A DNA stretch of 64,000 nt from Pedobacter alluvionis (GTDB taxonomy: Bacteria; Bacteroidota; Bacteroidia; Sphingobacteriales; Sphingobacteriaceae), in contig NZ_RCCK01000015.1 in assembly GCF_003664035.1 (NCBI RefSeq), positions 248,001 through 312,000 on the forward strand. Direction: 5' to 3'. Positions 27,309 through 35,090 of this stretch are shown piece after piece (positions within the stretch are counted from its first letter, which is position 1; each line of letters opens with the position of its first letter). A model generated the notes under the pieces. That model saw only the letters and a list, made by a program, of their open reading frames with translations. It was not told where the DNA came from and did not search any database. Made by a program: the position numbers and the translations under genes.

Positions 27309-27668
27309 CTAGTCCAACAATACCTCTACCTTATTCAGCAGCGAATCCATCTCGAATGGTTTCTCCATAAAATCATTAGCACCTGCATCGAGTGCAGATT
27401 GCCTGATGTCTCTACTGGCGGAGATCATTAAAATTGGAATTTTACTAAATTCCGGGTCGTTTTTAAGTTGTCTGCATATATCCCTGCCATCATATCCACT
27501 CATCCATATATCGAGCATAATCAGGTCTGGCTTGTTTTTTACCGCATCTATTACTGCCCCACCATCATATGTAAATTCAACATTATAGCCCATTACTTCC
27601 AAAATCATCGTCACAGCGTCAACAATTCCTTCGTCATCATCGGCGATGAATATTTTCTTATTTCCCAT
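27309..27668 (-). CDS. Stand-alone CheY-like receiver protein
   Basis: 119-residue single-domain response regulator with no output domain. The acidic pocket is ADDDE (about 9-13), the phosphorylation site is Asp53 in LIMLDIWMSGYDG, the switch residue is Ser83 in MISAS and the conserved lysine is Lys103 in MEKPF. All key residues are present, so it should accept a phosphate. No histidine kinase is adjacent; the neighbours are dinB (238 bases away) and the divergent LacI-type gene. Proteins of this kind usually relay phosphate within a hybrid-kinase network or bind a partner protein. The role cannot be narrowed further. Confidence 0.9.
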   Translation of the reverse strand: MGNKKIFIADDDEGIVDAVTMILEVMGYNVEFTYDGGAVIDAVKNKPDLIMLDIWMSGYDGRDICRQLKNDPEFSKIPILMISASRDIRQSALDAGANDFMEKPFEMDSLLNKVEVLLD

Positions 27669-27955
27669 TTTGTAATTTTATTTCATCTGGTTTTGTTTTG
27701 CAATAGGTTAAATGAGAAGGTGATTAATAGCGTATATTAATTAATGCAGTAAAGATGCTTTTTGTTTTAAAAAAAATGAATATTTATTTAAAGAATTTTA
27801 TGGTGAATATTGACTAATGTCAATTGATAAAGTATAGCTGTTTTATTCCCGCACTAGTGAATTAACTGATAATTTATTTTACATGGCAGATATTCGTGCA
27901 TTAATATTTTATATTTACAGCGTTTATTCGACTTAATTGGGTTTAACAGCCAAAA

Positions 27956-28969
27956 ATGGATAGTATTAATATAAAGAAGTTAGCAGAAGCATTAAATTTA
28001 TCTACTTCTACAATTTCGAGGGCTTTTAGGGATAATAGTGACATTAATCATGTTACCAAAGAGCGTATACTGACCAAGGCGAAAGAATTAAACTACCAGC
28101 CCAACCATTACGCCAGTAATTTAAGGGAGCAAAAAAGTAAAACCATTGCCGTCATTGTACCCGAATTAGCAAATAATTATTTTTCGCAGGCCATTCACGG
28201 TATTGAGCGCGTAGCCAGAGAAAATGGTTACCATATCCTGATTTATGTTACTGATGATGATTATCAAAAGGAAGTAACTTTCATTCGCCACTTACACAAT
28301 GGCAGGGCCGATGGCATTATTATGTCCGTTTCCGGAGAAGCCAACGATCATAATTACCTCAATAAATTTGGCACTAAAAGGCTGCCTCTGGTATTTTTCG
28401 ATCGTATTTACGAAGACATTGATACGCCAAGGGTAATTACAAATGATTATAACAGTAGTTTTCTGGCAACAGAACATTTAATAGAGCAGGGTTGTACAAG
28501 AATTGCTTACCTGGTGGTGAATAAAAGTTTATCTATAGGTAAAACCCGTATGCAAGGCTATCTTGATGCACTGGCCAAACACCAGATTCCTTTCCAGGAA
28601 AATTTGATTGTAGATTGCAGTAACAGTTACGAAGAAAATAGTGTGATCATTAAAGAGGCTTTAATGCAATTAAAACCCGATGGTGTTTTTACCTCGGTAG
28701 AGCGCTTGGCTTTTGCCACCTATTATGCTTGTTACGATCTCAATATTAACATTCCCAAAGATTTAAAGGTGATCAGTTTCTCCAGTTTGGAAATAGCCCC
28801 TTTGTTAAATCCTTCCCTTACTACCATCACCCAACCGGCTACCGAAATAGGGGAAGAAGCGGCTAAATTGTTGTTTACTATTTTAGATGATCATGCCGAT
28901 AAGAACCTGCCAAACGAGGTGGTTTTAGAATCTAAAATTATCAAGCGGAATTCGACTGTAAATGGGTAA
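27956..28969 (+). CDS. LacI/GalR-family transcriptional regulator of the starch/maltose locus
   Basis: 337-residue repressor-type regulator. The N-terminal helix-turn-helix is INIKKLAEALNLSTSTISRA then FRDNSDI, the hinge helix is YASNLREQKS with the minor-groove leucine at residue 56 as in LacI, and residues about 60-330 form the periplasmic-binding-protein-like sugar-sensing core (IAVIVPELANNYFSQAIHGI, VVFFDRIYEDIDTPRVITND, ITQPATEIGEEAAKLL). It lies directly upstream of the SusC gene of PUL 2, and two perfect palindromes with a central CpG (29058-29079 and 29100-29125) sit between them. This makes it the probable regulator of that operon and perhaps of itself. The effector is likely maltose or a maltodextrin by context only. 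Confidence 0.93.
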   Translation: MDSINIKKLAEALNLSTSTISRAFRDNSDINHVTKERILTKAKELNYQPNHYASNLREQKSKTIAVIVPELANNYFSQAIHGIERVARENGYHILIYVTDDDYQKEVTFIRHLHNGRADGIIMSVSGEANDHNYLNKFGTKRLPLVFFDRIYEDIDTPRVITNDYNSSFLATEHLIEQGCTRIAYLVVNKSLSIGKTRMQGYLDALAKHQIPFQENLIVDCSNSYEENSVIIKEALMQLKPDGVFTSVERLAFATYYACYDLNINIPKDLKVISFSSLEIAPLLNPSLTTITQPATEIGEEAAKLLFTILDDHADKNLPNEVVLESKIIKRNSTVNG

Positions 28970-29057
28970 ATAAAGCCCCCCAAAATGGCCTCATTTTTAG
29001 TCTGAAATTTTCAAAAATTTTCTTCACTTAGTGTAAAATACGCAGAATTTAGACCGA

Positions 29058-29079
29058 TTTTCGGGAACGTTCCCGAAAA
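29058..29079. promoter_or_regulatory. Palindromic LacI-type operator 1 of PUL 2
   Basis: A perfect 22-bp palindrome with half-site TTTTCGGGAAC and its exact complement, central step CpG. This is the classic geometry for a LacI-family dimer. Its centre lies 44 bp from that of operator 2. Confidence 0.8.
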
Positions 29080-29099
29080 CAATAAGAATTTTGGCTCAA

Positions 29100-29125
29100 T
29101 TTTTTCGGGAACGTTCCCGAAAAAA
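29100..29125. promoter_or_regulatory. Palindromic LacI-type operator 2 of PUL 2
   Basis: A perfect 26-bp palindrome with half-site TTTTTTCGGGAAC. It shares an identical 22-bp core with operator 1. Both lie between the LacI-type gene and the SusC start, about 280-330 bases before the SusC ATG. Confidence 0.8.
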
Positions 29126-29141
29126 GCACTAAAAATAACTT

Positions 29142-29158
29142 AGTGTAATTATTACACT
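29142..29158. promoter_or_regulatory. Second palindrome type, AGTGTAATTATTACACT
   Basis: Eight-base arms around one T, 17 bases downstream of operator 2. The 11-mer ACTTAGTGTAA occurs at 29026-29036 and again at 29138-29148, flanking the operator pair. It may be a site for another regulator (for example a catabolite-control protein), but none is recognised. Confidence 0.4.
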
Positions 29159-29402
29159 TTAAATTAAAATTTTTAAATTATAAAAATCTGATATTCAATT
29201 AATTAAAAATTTAACAATTGTTTGTAGTAGACTTTTTCCTGTATTAAAAAACTATTTTTTATGCTGATTTTATTGTTGATGTTTTAGCCAGAAATATATT
29301 TTTTAAATAAATTTTGAAATATCATTAACAGCTGTAAATTAGGCCAATGTGTAAATCACTATAATATTTAACCAAATTTTTATACTTAAACGAGCTTCAA
29401 AT
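29159..29402. other. AT-rich leader region before SusC of PUL 2
   Basis: About 240 bases of very AT-rich DNA. No promoter matching the TTG-N20-TAnnTTTG pattern stands out, and no small gene is seen. The nearest candidate is TTG at about 29275 followed by TATATTTT, which is weak. Confidence 0.3.
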
Positions 29403-32390
29403 ATGAGAGTATTTTACCTGTTAAAACAGGGGTTTTTGGTGCTGTTGGTTTTTTCAGCATTAATGGTAAAAGCACAAACCGGATCTGTATCTGGTAAGGT
29501 GCTTGATGAAACCGGCCTACCATTACCCGGCGCTTCTGTAATTGTTAAAGGAACAACAAGAAGTACGTCAACCGATGCTGATGGTAACTTTAAACTGGCA
29601 GGATTATCGAATGGTTCGGTAACGTTATCTGCAAGTTTTATCGGCTATCAAACCCTTGATAAAGCCGTAAGCATTTCAACAAATGCTACTGTTAATTTTC
29701 AATTGGTGCCTGATGCACAAAAACTGAATGAAGTTGTGGTAATCGGTTATGGTACTGCCGAAAAAAAGAATCTAACCGGGTCAATCACTACGGTAGGTGC
29801 TAAAGATTTCCAAAAAGGAACGATCACAACGCCTGAACAACTCATTCAAGGTAAAGTGGCAGGGGTTAACATTATTAGCAGTAGTGGTCAGCCAGGTGTT
29901 GGTAGTCAGATCCGCATCCGTGGCGGAGCCTCATTAAATGCAAGTAACGACCCTTTAATTGTTATTGATGGAGTTCCTTTCAGTGGAAAATCAATCGATA
30001 ATGCACCTAGTCCTCTATCATTGATCAACCCGAACGACATCGAGACCTTTACCGTGTTGAAAGATGCAAATGCTACAGCAATTTATGGTTCCAGAGCATC
30101 CAATGGCGTAATCTTAATTACCACTAAAAAAGGGGGTACAGGTGCGCCGGTAATTAATTTCAGTACCAATAATTCTGTTGCAACCATTGCAAAAAAGGTA
30201 GATGTGCTCTCGGCAGATCAAATCCGTACTTTTGTAAATGCCAATCCAACCGCTGCCTATGATGTAGGCAAAACATTTGTTTCGCTTTTAGGAAAAGCAA
30301 ACACTGATTGGCAGAATGAAATCTTTCAAAATGCTTTTGCAAGTGATAATAACCTTAGTATTGCGGGTAAGTTTCACGGTGTTCCTTATCGTGTATCAGC
30401 AGGTTATTTAGATCAGCAAGGTTTGTTAATTACTGATAGGTTTAACCGGGCAACAGGAGCCATTACAGTTTCACCAAGATTATTCACCGATCACTTAAAA
30501 ATTGATTTAAGCCTTAAAGGGACATTAACCGAATCACACTTTGCCAATGATAACAATAATGCCATTGCAAATGCCATTCAGTTTGATCCTACGCAACCGG
30601 TTACCGCAACTAATCAGTTTGGAAATTATTTCGAATGGTTAAGAGCAGATGGATCCTTGAATCCCAACGCACCAAGAAATCCGGTAGCGCAGATCATGTT
30701 AAGAAATAATAATGGAAACGCCGCCCGAAGCTTTGGAAATGTAAGATTCGACTATTCTTTCCACTTTTTGCCAGAATTGCATGCTAACTTAAATTTAGGT
30801 TACGATGTTTCTAAAGGCACAGGACGTATTTTTGTTCCGGCATTTGCCGCCACAAGCTTTTCAACTAACGGATCTTCTACTCAATCGCTGAATACATCCA
30901 ATAATAAGGTATCTGAGTTTTATTTAAATTATGCCAAAGATGTGGCCAGCATCAGAAGTCGTTTTGATGCAACCGCGGGTTATGGGTATTATGATAATGC
31001 GAAAACAAACTTCAGCTTTAACGAATATAGTGCAACAGGGGTATTAAGAACTACGCCTAAGTTTCCATTCTCTGTTGACCGCAACAAATTGTTATCCTAC
31101 TACGGAAGGTTAGTTTACACCTTAGCCGATAAATACATCCTTTCAGGAACCATGCGTGCAGATGCGTCATCAAGGTTCGCCGAGGAAAACCGTTGGGGTT
31201 ATTTCCCTTCAGTTGGTTTTACCTGGAGAATTGCAGGCGAAAACTTCTTAAAGGAAAGTAAAGCCGTTTCAGATTTAAAACTGAGGTTAAGTTACGGTGA
31301 AACGGGTAATAAAGATGGAGATACCGTAGGCGATTACAGTTATTTAGCTAAATATTATTCAAACAGTAACACAGGCCAATACCAGATAGGCGATACTTTT
31401 TACGATTATTACGCACCTTCTGCCTATGATCCGGATTTAAAATGGGAAACCACCACCACCTATAATGCTGGTTTAGATTATGGCTTTTTCAAAGGAAGAA
31501 TCTACGGGGCAATAGACGTTTACTATAAAAAGACAAAAGATTTATTGGCTACGGTGAACATTCCTGTAGGAACAAACTTTAACAATAATTTGATTACCAA
31601 TGTGGGTAATATGGATGTAAGAGGAGCTGAGTTTAGCTTAAATTTTGCAGCTATCAAAACGGAAAACGTTTCATGGGATTTTGGCTTCAATGCAGCTTAT
31701 AACAAAAGAAAAGTAACCAATTTAACCTTAAATCCTGATCCGGGAAGTAAGCAAGGTGCAGGCGACATTACTGGTGGAACAGGGGTTACCATTAAATACA
31801 ATGCTGTAAATCAACTTCCTGGTGCCTTCTACGTTTACAAACAGGTTTATAACAGTGCCGGAAAGCCACTGGAAGGTGTATATGAAGATTCAAATGGCGA
31901 TGGTGTAGTGAACTCAAGTGATCAGTATTTTTATAAGTCGCCAGATCCTAAAATTACTTTGGGGTTCAATACTGCTTTCAGTTATAAAAAATGGACCATT
32001 AGTACGGTATTGAGAGCTAACTTAGGCAATTATGTTTATGATAACGTATCATCAAACTTTGGTATTAGAAACAATATCCTTAGCTCAGCGGGCTTAATTA
32101 ACAATGCTGCTGTAGATTTCTTAAACACCAACTTCACTACAAGTCAGTATTTAAGTGATTACTATGTTAAAAATGCTTCCTTCTTAAAAATGGATAACCT
32201 TGGCCTGGCTTATGACGCCGGTAAGTTATTTAAAAATAGCAACACCAGTTTAAGAATTACGGCCAATTGCCAGAATGTGTTTGTAATCTCTAAATATAAA
32301 GGGCTGGATCCTGAGTTAACAGATGGTATCGACTTTAAGTTATATCCCAGACCAAGGACATACACTTTAGGTTTAAATGTTGGTTTTTAA
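29403..32390 (+). CDS. susC: SusC-type TonB-dependent malto-oligosaccharide transporter
   Basis: 995-residue outer-membrane transporter. Signal LKQGFLVLLVFSALMVKAQ, then the carboxypeptidase-regulatory-like extension (about 24-105: GSVSGKVLDETGLPLPGASV, STDADGNFKL). A TonB-box-like segment EVVVIGYGTAEKKNLTGSI is followed by the plug with LIQGKVAGVNIISSSGQPG, IRIRGGASLNASNDPLIVID and the signature VLKDANATAIYGSRASNGV. The barrel ends with SFLKMDNLGLAYDAG and PRTYTLGLNVGF. It starts the SusC-SusD-SusE order of the starch system. The specificity for starch fragments is inferred from the neighbours (GH13, GH65, maltose transporter), not from the barrel itself. Confidence 0.93.
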   Translation: MRVFYLLKQGFLVLLVFSALMVKAQTGSVSGKVLDETGLPLPGASVIVKGTTRSTSTDADGNFKLAGLSNGSVTLSASFIGYQTLDKAVSISTNATVNFQLVPDAQKLNEVVVIGYGTAEKKNLTGSITTVGAKDFQKGTITTPEQLIQGKVAGVNIISSSGQPGVGSQIRIRGGASLNASNDPLIVIDGVPFSGKSIDNAPSPLSLINPNDIETFTVLKDANATAIYGSRASNGVILITTKKGGTGAPVINFSTNNSVATIAKKVDVLSADQIRTFVNANPTAAYDVGKTFVSLLGKANTDWQNEIFQNAFASDNNLSIAGKFHGVPYRVSAGYLDQQGLLITDRFNRATGAITVSPRLFTDHLKIDLSLKGTLTESHFANDNNNAIANAIQFDPTQPVTATNQFGNYFEWLRADGSLNPNAPRNPVAQIMLRNNNGNAARSFGNVRFDYSFHFLPELHANLNLGYDVSKGTGRIFVPAFAATSFSTNGSSTQSLNTSNNKVSEFYLNYAKDVASIRSRFDATAGYGYYDNAKTNFSFNEYSATGVLRTTPKFPFSVDRNKLLSYYGRLVYTLADKYILSGTMRADASSRFAEENRWGYFPSVGFTWRIAGENFLKESKAVSDLKLRLSYGETGNKDGDTVGDYSYLAKYYSNSNTGQYQIGDTFYDYYAPSAYDPDLKWETTTTYNAGLDYGFFKGRIYGAIDVYYKKTKDLLATVNIPVGTNFNNNLITNVGNMDVRGAEFSLNFAAIKTENVSWDFGFNAAYNKRKVTNLTLNPDPGSKQGAGDITGGTGVTIKYNAVNQLPGAFYVYKQVYNSAGKPLEGVYEDSNGDGVVNSSDQYFYKSPDPKITLGFNTAFSYKKWTISTVLRANLGNYVYDNVSSNFGIRNNILSSAGLINNAAVDFLNTNFTTSQYLSDYYVKNASFLKMDNLGLAYDAGKLFKNSNTSLRITANCQNVFVISKYKGLDPELTDGIDFKLYPRPRTYTLGLNVGF

Positions 32391-32405
32391 TAAAGATAAA
32401 GAGAA

Positions 32406-33989
32406 ATGAAAAATTCGTTTAAAATAATATTGGCAACCACAGGTTTATTACTTTCTTTAAATTCTTGTAAGAAAGATGCCTTAAATTTAAAGCCTACGAA
32501 TGATGTAACTGCCGACGTGGTATATGCTACGCCTGCGGGATACAAACAAGAGCTGGTAAAATTGTACGCTACTTATGCATTAACCAGTCCAACAGGATCA
32601 GATAATAGTGATATTGGTGGCTTAAACGCAGGATTTGCAGATTTCTTCCGGTTATTCTGGACTTCACAGGAGCTGGTAACCGATGAAGCAATTTGTGCCT
32701 GGGGAGATACAGGTATTCCGGAATTAGATTATGCTACCTGGAATAGCGATAATCAATTTTTAAGGGGTTTATATTCTAAAAGCATTTTGCAGATTACGAT
32801 TTGCAATGAGTTTCTTCGCGAAAGCACACCAGAGAAGTTGGCAAGTCGCAATATTACCGGTTCCGATGCTTCAGCCATTCAACGTTACCGTGCCGAAGCC
32901 CGCTTCTTAAGAGCATTTCAATATTGGGTTTTATTAGATGGTTTCGGAAATCCTCCATTCGTAACAGAAGAGGATGCGATTGGCAAAACCAATCCTAAAC
33001 AAATTCAAAGAGCAGCTTTGTTCGCTTATGTAGAATCAGAATTAAAAGCGATTGAAGGCGATTTGGCCGATCCCCGTACCAATGATTATGGTCGTGCAGA
33101 TAAAGGAGCAGACTGGGCTTTGTTAGCCAGATTATATTTAAATGCCCAGGTTTACACCGGAACAGCAAAATATACAGAAGCCATTACCTACTCAACTAAG
33201 GTGATCAACTCTGGTTATTCATTAAAAGCCAATTACAGAGATTTATTTTTGGCCGATAATAATGTAAATAATACAGAAAACATTTTAACCATTAATTACG
33301 ATGGTGTAAGAGGAACAAATTTCGGAGGAACTACCTTTTTGGTTAATGCTGCAATTAATGCAGACATGAGCCCTGCATCTTATGGAGTACCTTCAGGTGG
33401 CTGGGGTGGTAACAGAACCCGTCAGAACTTACCGGCATTATTTCCTGATCCTAACGGAACGGCAGATAAACGCGGTATATTTTTTGGAACAAAAAGCAAC
33501 GTAGATGACATTGGTGTATTTACAGATGGATTAAGGGTAACCAAATTTAAAAACGTTACTTCCGGAGGAGTTACACCTGCATCGTTAAATGGCACATTCA
33601 GTTCATTGGATTTTGCATTATTCCGTTTAGCAGAGCAATACTTAATTTATGGTGAAGCCGTAATGCGTGGTGGTTCAGGCGGGAGTACTGCACAAGCACT
33701 TACCTATGTGAATAACTTGCGTCGCCGTGCTTATGGTAACAACAGTGGCGATGTAAGCACCCTCTCTGTAGACTTCTTTTTAGATGAACGTGCGCGTGAA
33801 TTGTATTGGGAAGCGCACCGTCGTACCGATCTAATCCGTTATGGCAAATTTACTGGTTCCACTTATTTATGGCCATTTAAAGGTGGCGTTAAAGCAGGCG
33901 CAAGTTTACCGGCTTACCGTAACTTATATCCAATTCCGACAGCAGATTTAATTGCCAATCCAAATCTGGTTCAGAACACAGGTTATTAA
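32406..33989 (+). CDS. susD: SusD-type starch-binding lipoprotein
   Basis: 527-residue surface lipoprotein that should cap the preceding SusC and bind malto-oligosaccharides. Signal and lipobox are KIILATTGLLLSLNSC, followed by KKD. Conserved SusD features include LNLKPTNDVTADVVYATPAG, the helix RYRAEARFLRAFQYWVLLDG, DWALLARLYLNAQVYTG, and the C-terminal FFLDERARELYWEAHRRTDL then IRYG and NLYPIP. The family architecture and length (SusD of starch systems is about 530-550 residues) agree. It lies 15 bases after susC and 17 before the SusE gene, so all three share a transcript under the two palindromic operators. Confidence 0.93.
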   Translation: MKNSFKIILATTGLLLSLNSCKKDALNLKPTNDVTADVVYATPAGYKQELVKLYATYALTSPTGSDNSDIGGLNAGFADFFRLFWTSQELVTDEAICAWGDTGIPELDYATWNSDNQFLRGLYSKSILQITICNEFLRESTPEKLASRNITGSDASAIQRYRAEARFLRAFQYWVLLDGFGNPPFVTEEDAIGKTNPKQIQRAALFAYVESELKAIEGDLADPRTNDYGRADKGADWALLARLYLNAQVYTGTAKYTEAITYSTKVINSGYSLKANYRDLFLADNNVNNTENILTINYDGVRGTNFGGTTFLVNAAINADMSPASYGVPSGGWGGNRTRQNLPALFPDPNGTADKRGIFFGTKSNVDDIGVFTDGLRVTKFKNVTSGGVTPASLNGTFSSLDFALFRLAEQYLIYGEAVMRGGSGGSTAQALTYVNNLRRRAYGNNSGDVSTLSVDFFLDERARELYWEAHRRTDLIRYGKFTGSTYLWPFKGGVKAGASLPAYRNLYPIPTADLIANPNLVQNTGY

Positions 33990-34006
33990 TCTTAATATTT
34001 ATAAAG

Positions 34007-35017
34007 ATGAAATCAATATTCTTTAAATCCTTAGCCTTTAGCTTTATCACGCTCTCGCTATGGTCATGCAAAAAGGACGAAACCCGTGCCATAGCCAATG
34101 CAGGCACCGGAGGTTCTTTAAAAAGTTCGGCTACATCGGTAGTTTTGGATAAAAGCATGCTCACTACCAATGTGGTTACTTTTACTTTAAGCAATGCTAA
34201 TTTTGGTTATCAGGCAGCTGTTACCAATACTTTACAGTTATCTCCAAAAGGAGCAAATTTTGCAGCAGATAAAACAAAAGAAGTAATTTTTGATCCAAAT
34301 GTGACTACTAAAAGTTATAATGGATTGGATTTTAACAATTTACTGCTTTCTTTAAATTTATCTACTGCTGTAAATTCTGATGTAGAAATCAGGGTAAAAG
34401 CGGCCATCTCCAATGCGATAGCTCCGGTTTACAGTAACGTAGTTTCTATAAGTGCAAAGCCATTCCCTTTAACTTCCTGGGTGTACGTACCGGGGGCATA
34501 TCAGGGATGGAATCCACTAACAGCTGATAGCTTAGTTTCTGTCGTCGGCAATGGCATTTATACCGGAATTATCAAGTTCGATGGTGGTAATTTTAAGATT
34601 ACTGCTGCGAAGAAATTTGACTTAGCTTATGGCGATGCAGGAGGTGGTAAACTCAGTACTTCCGGTGGTGATATCAGCTCCATCTCGGCAGGTTTTAAAC
34701 TGCTAACTGTCGATCTTAATGCGAATGTTTACACCATTGCCGATGCAGATTACTGGTCAATTATTGGTAATGCCATTCCGGGAAGTAACTGGTCTGTTGA
34801 TACCGACCTTAGTCCGGTAAATGATGGTAAAAATACATGGACTGCAACAGTTGCTTTAACTCCTGGTGCCTTTAAGTTCAGAAGAAATCACGATTGGGGA
34901 ACCAGTATTGGTGATAATGGTGGAGATGTTAATGTTACTGTAGCTGGTACATATAAGCTGATCTTAACACTTAATGCCGATGGTAAAACAGGTGCTTACA
35001 CCATGGTTAAAATTTAA
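34007..35017 (+). CDS. susE: SusE/SusF-type starch-binding lipoprotein
   Basis: 336-residue lipoprotein; signal FFKSLAFSFITLSLWSC then KKDE. Residues about 30-135 are the SusE N-terminal domain (SATSVVLDKSMLTTNVVTFT ... ALTPA-type strands). Two starch-binding-like modules follow: about 155-235, starting WVYVPGAYQGWNPLTADSLV, and about 245-336, starting YWSIIGNAIPGSNWSVDTDL and ending GTYKLILTLN. Each has the Trp-rich GxxxxW pattern of SusE/SusF carbohydrate-binding domains. One SusE-like protein seems to stand for both SusE and SusF. A strong terminator hairpin lies right after the stop. Confidence 0.88.
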   Translation: MKSIFFKSLAFSFITLSLWSCKKDETRAIANAGTGGSLKSSATSVVLDKSMLTTNVVTFTLSNANFGYQAAVTNTLQLSPKGANFAADKTKEVIFDPNVTTKSYNGLDFNNLLLSLNLSTAVNSDVEIRVKAAISNAIAPVYSNVVSISAKPFPLTSWVYVPGAYQGWNPLTADSLVSVVGNGIYTGIIKFDGGNFKITAAKKFDLAYGDAGGGKLSTSGGDISSISAGFKLLTVDLNANVYTIADADYWSIIGNAIPGSNWSVDTDLSPVNDGKNTWTATVALTPGAFKFRRNHDWGTSIGDNGGDVNVTVAGTYKLILTLNADGKTGAYTMVKI

Positions 35018-35033
35018 TTATTAACTATACTAT

Positions 35034-35068
35034 TCCTGTAGAGATCTTTTGATCTCTGCAGGATTTTT
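35034..35068 (+). terminator. Hairpin terminator between susE and the neopullulanase gene
   Basis: Thirteen-base-pair stem (TCCTGTAGAGATC with GATCTCTGCAGGA, one G-T pair), loop TTTT, followed by TTTTT. It sits 17 bases after the susE stop and 23 bases before the next ATG. It should cut or reduce transcription from the binding-protein genes into the enzyme genes. Confidence 0.8.
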
Positions 35069-35090
35069 AAAAACATTAAAAAGTTTTAGC

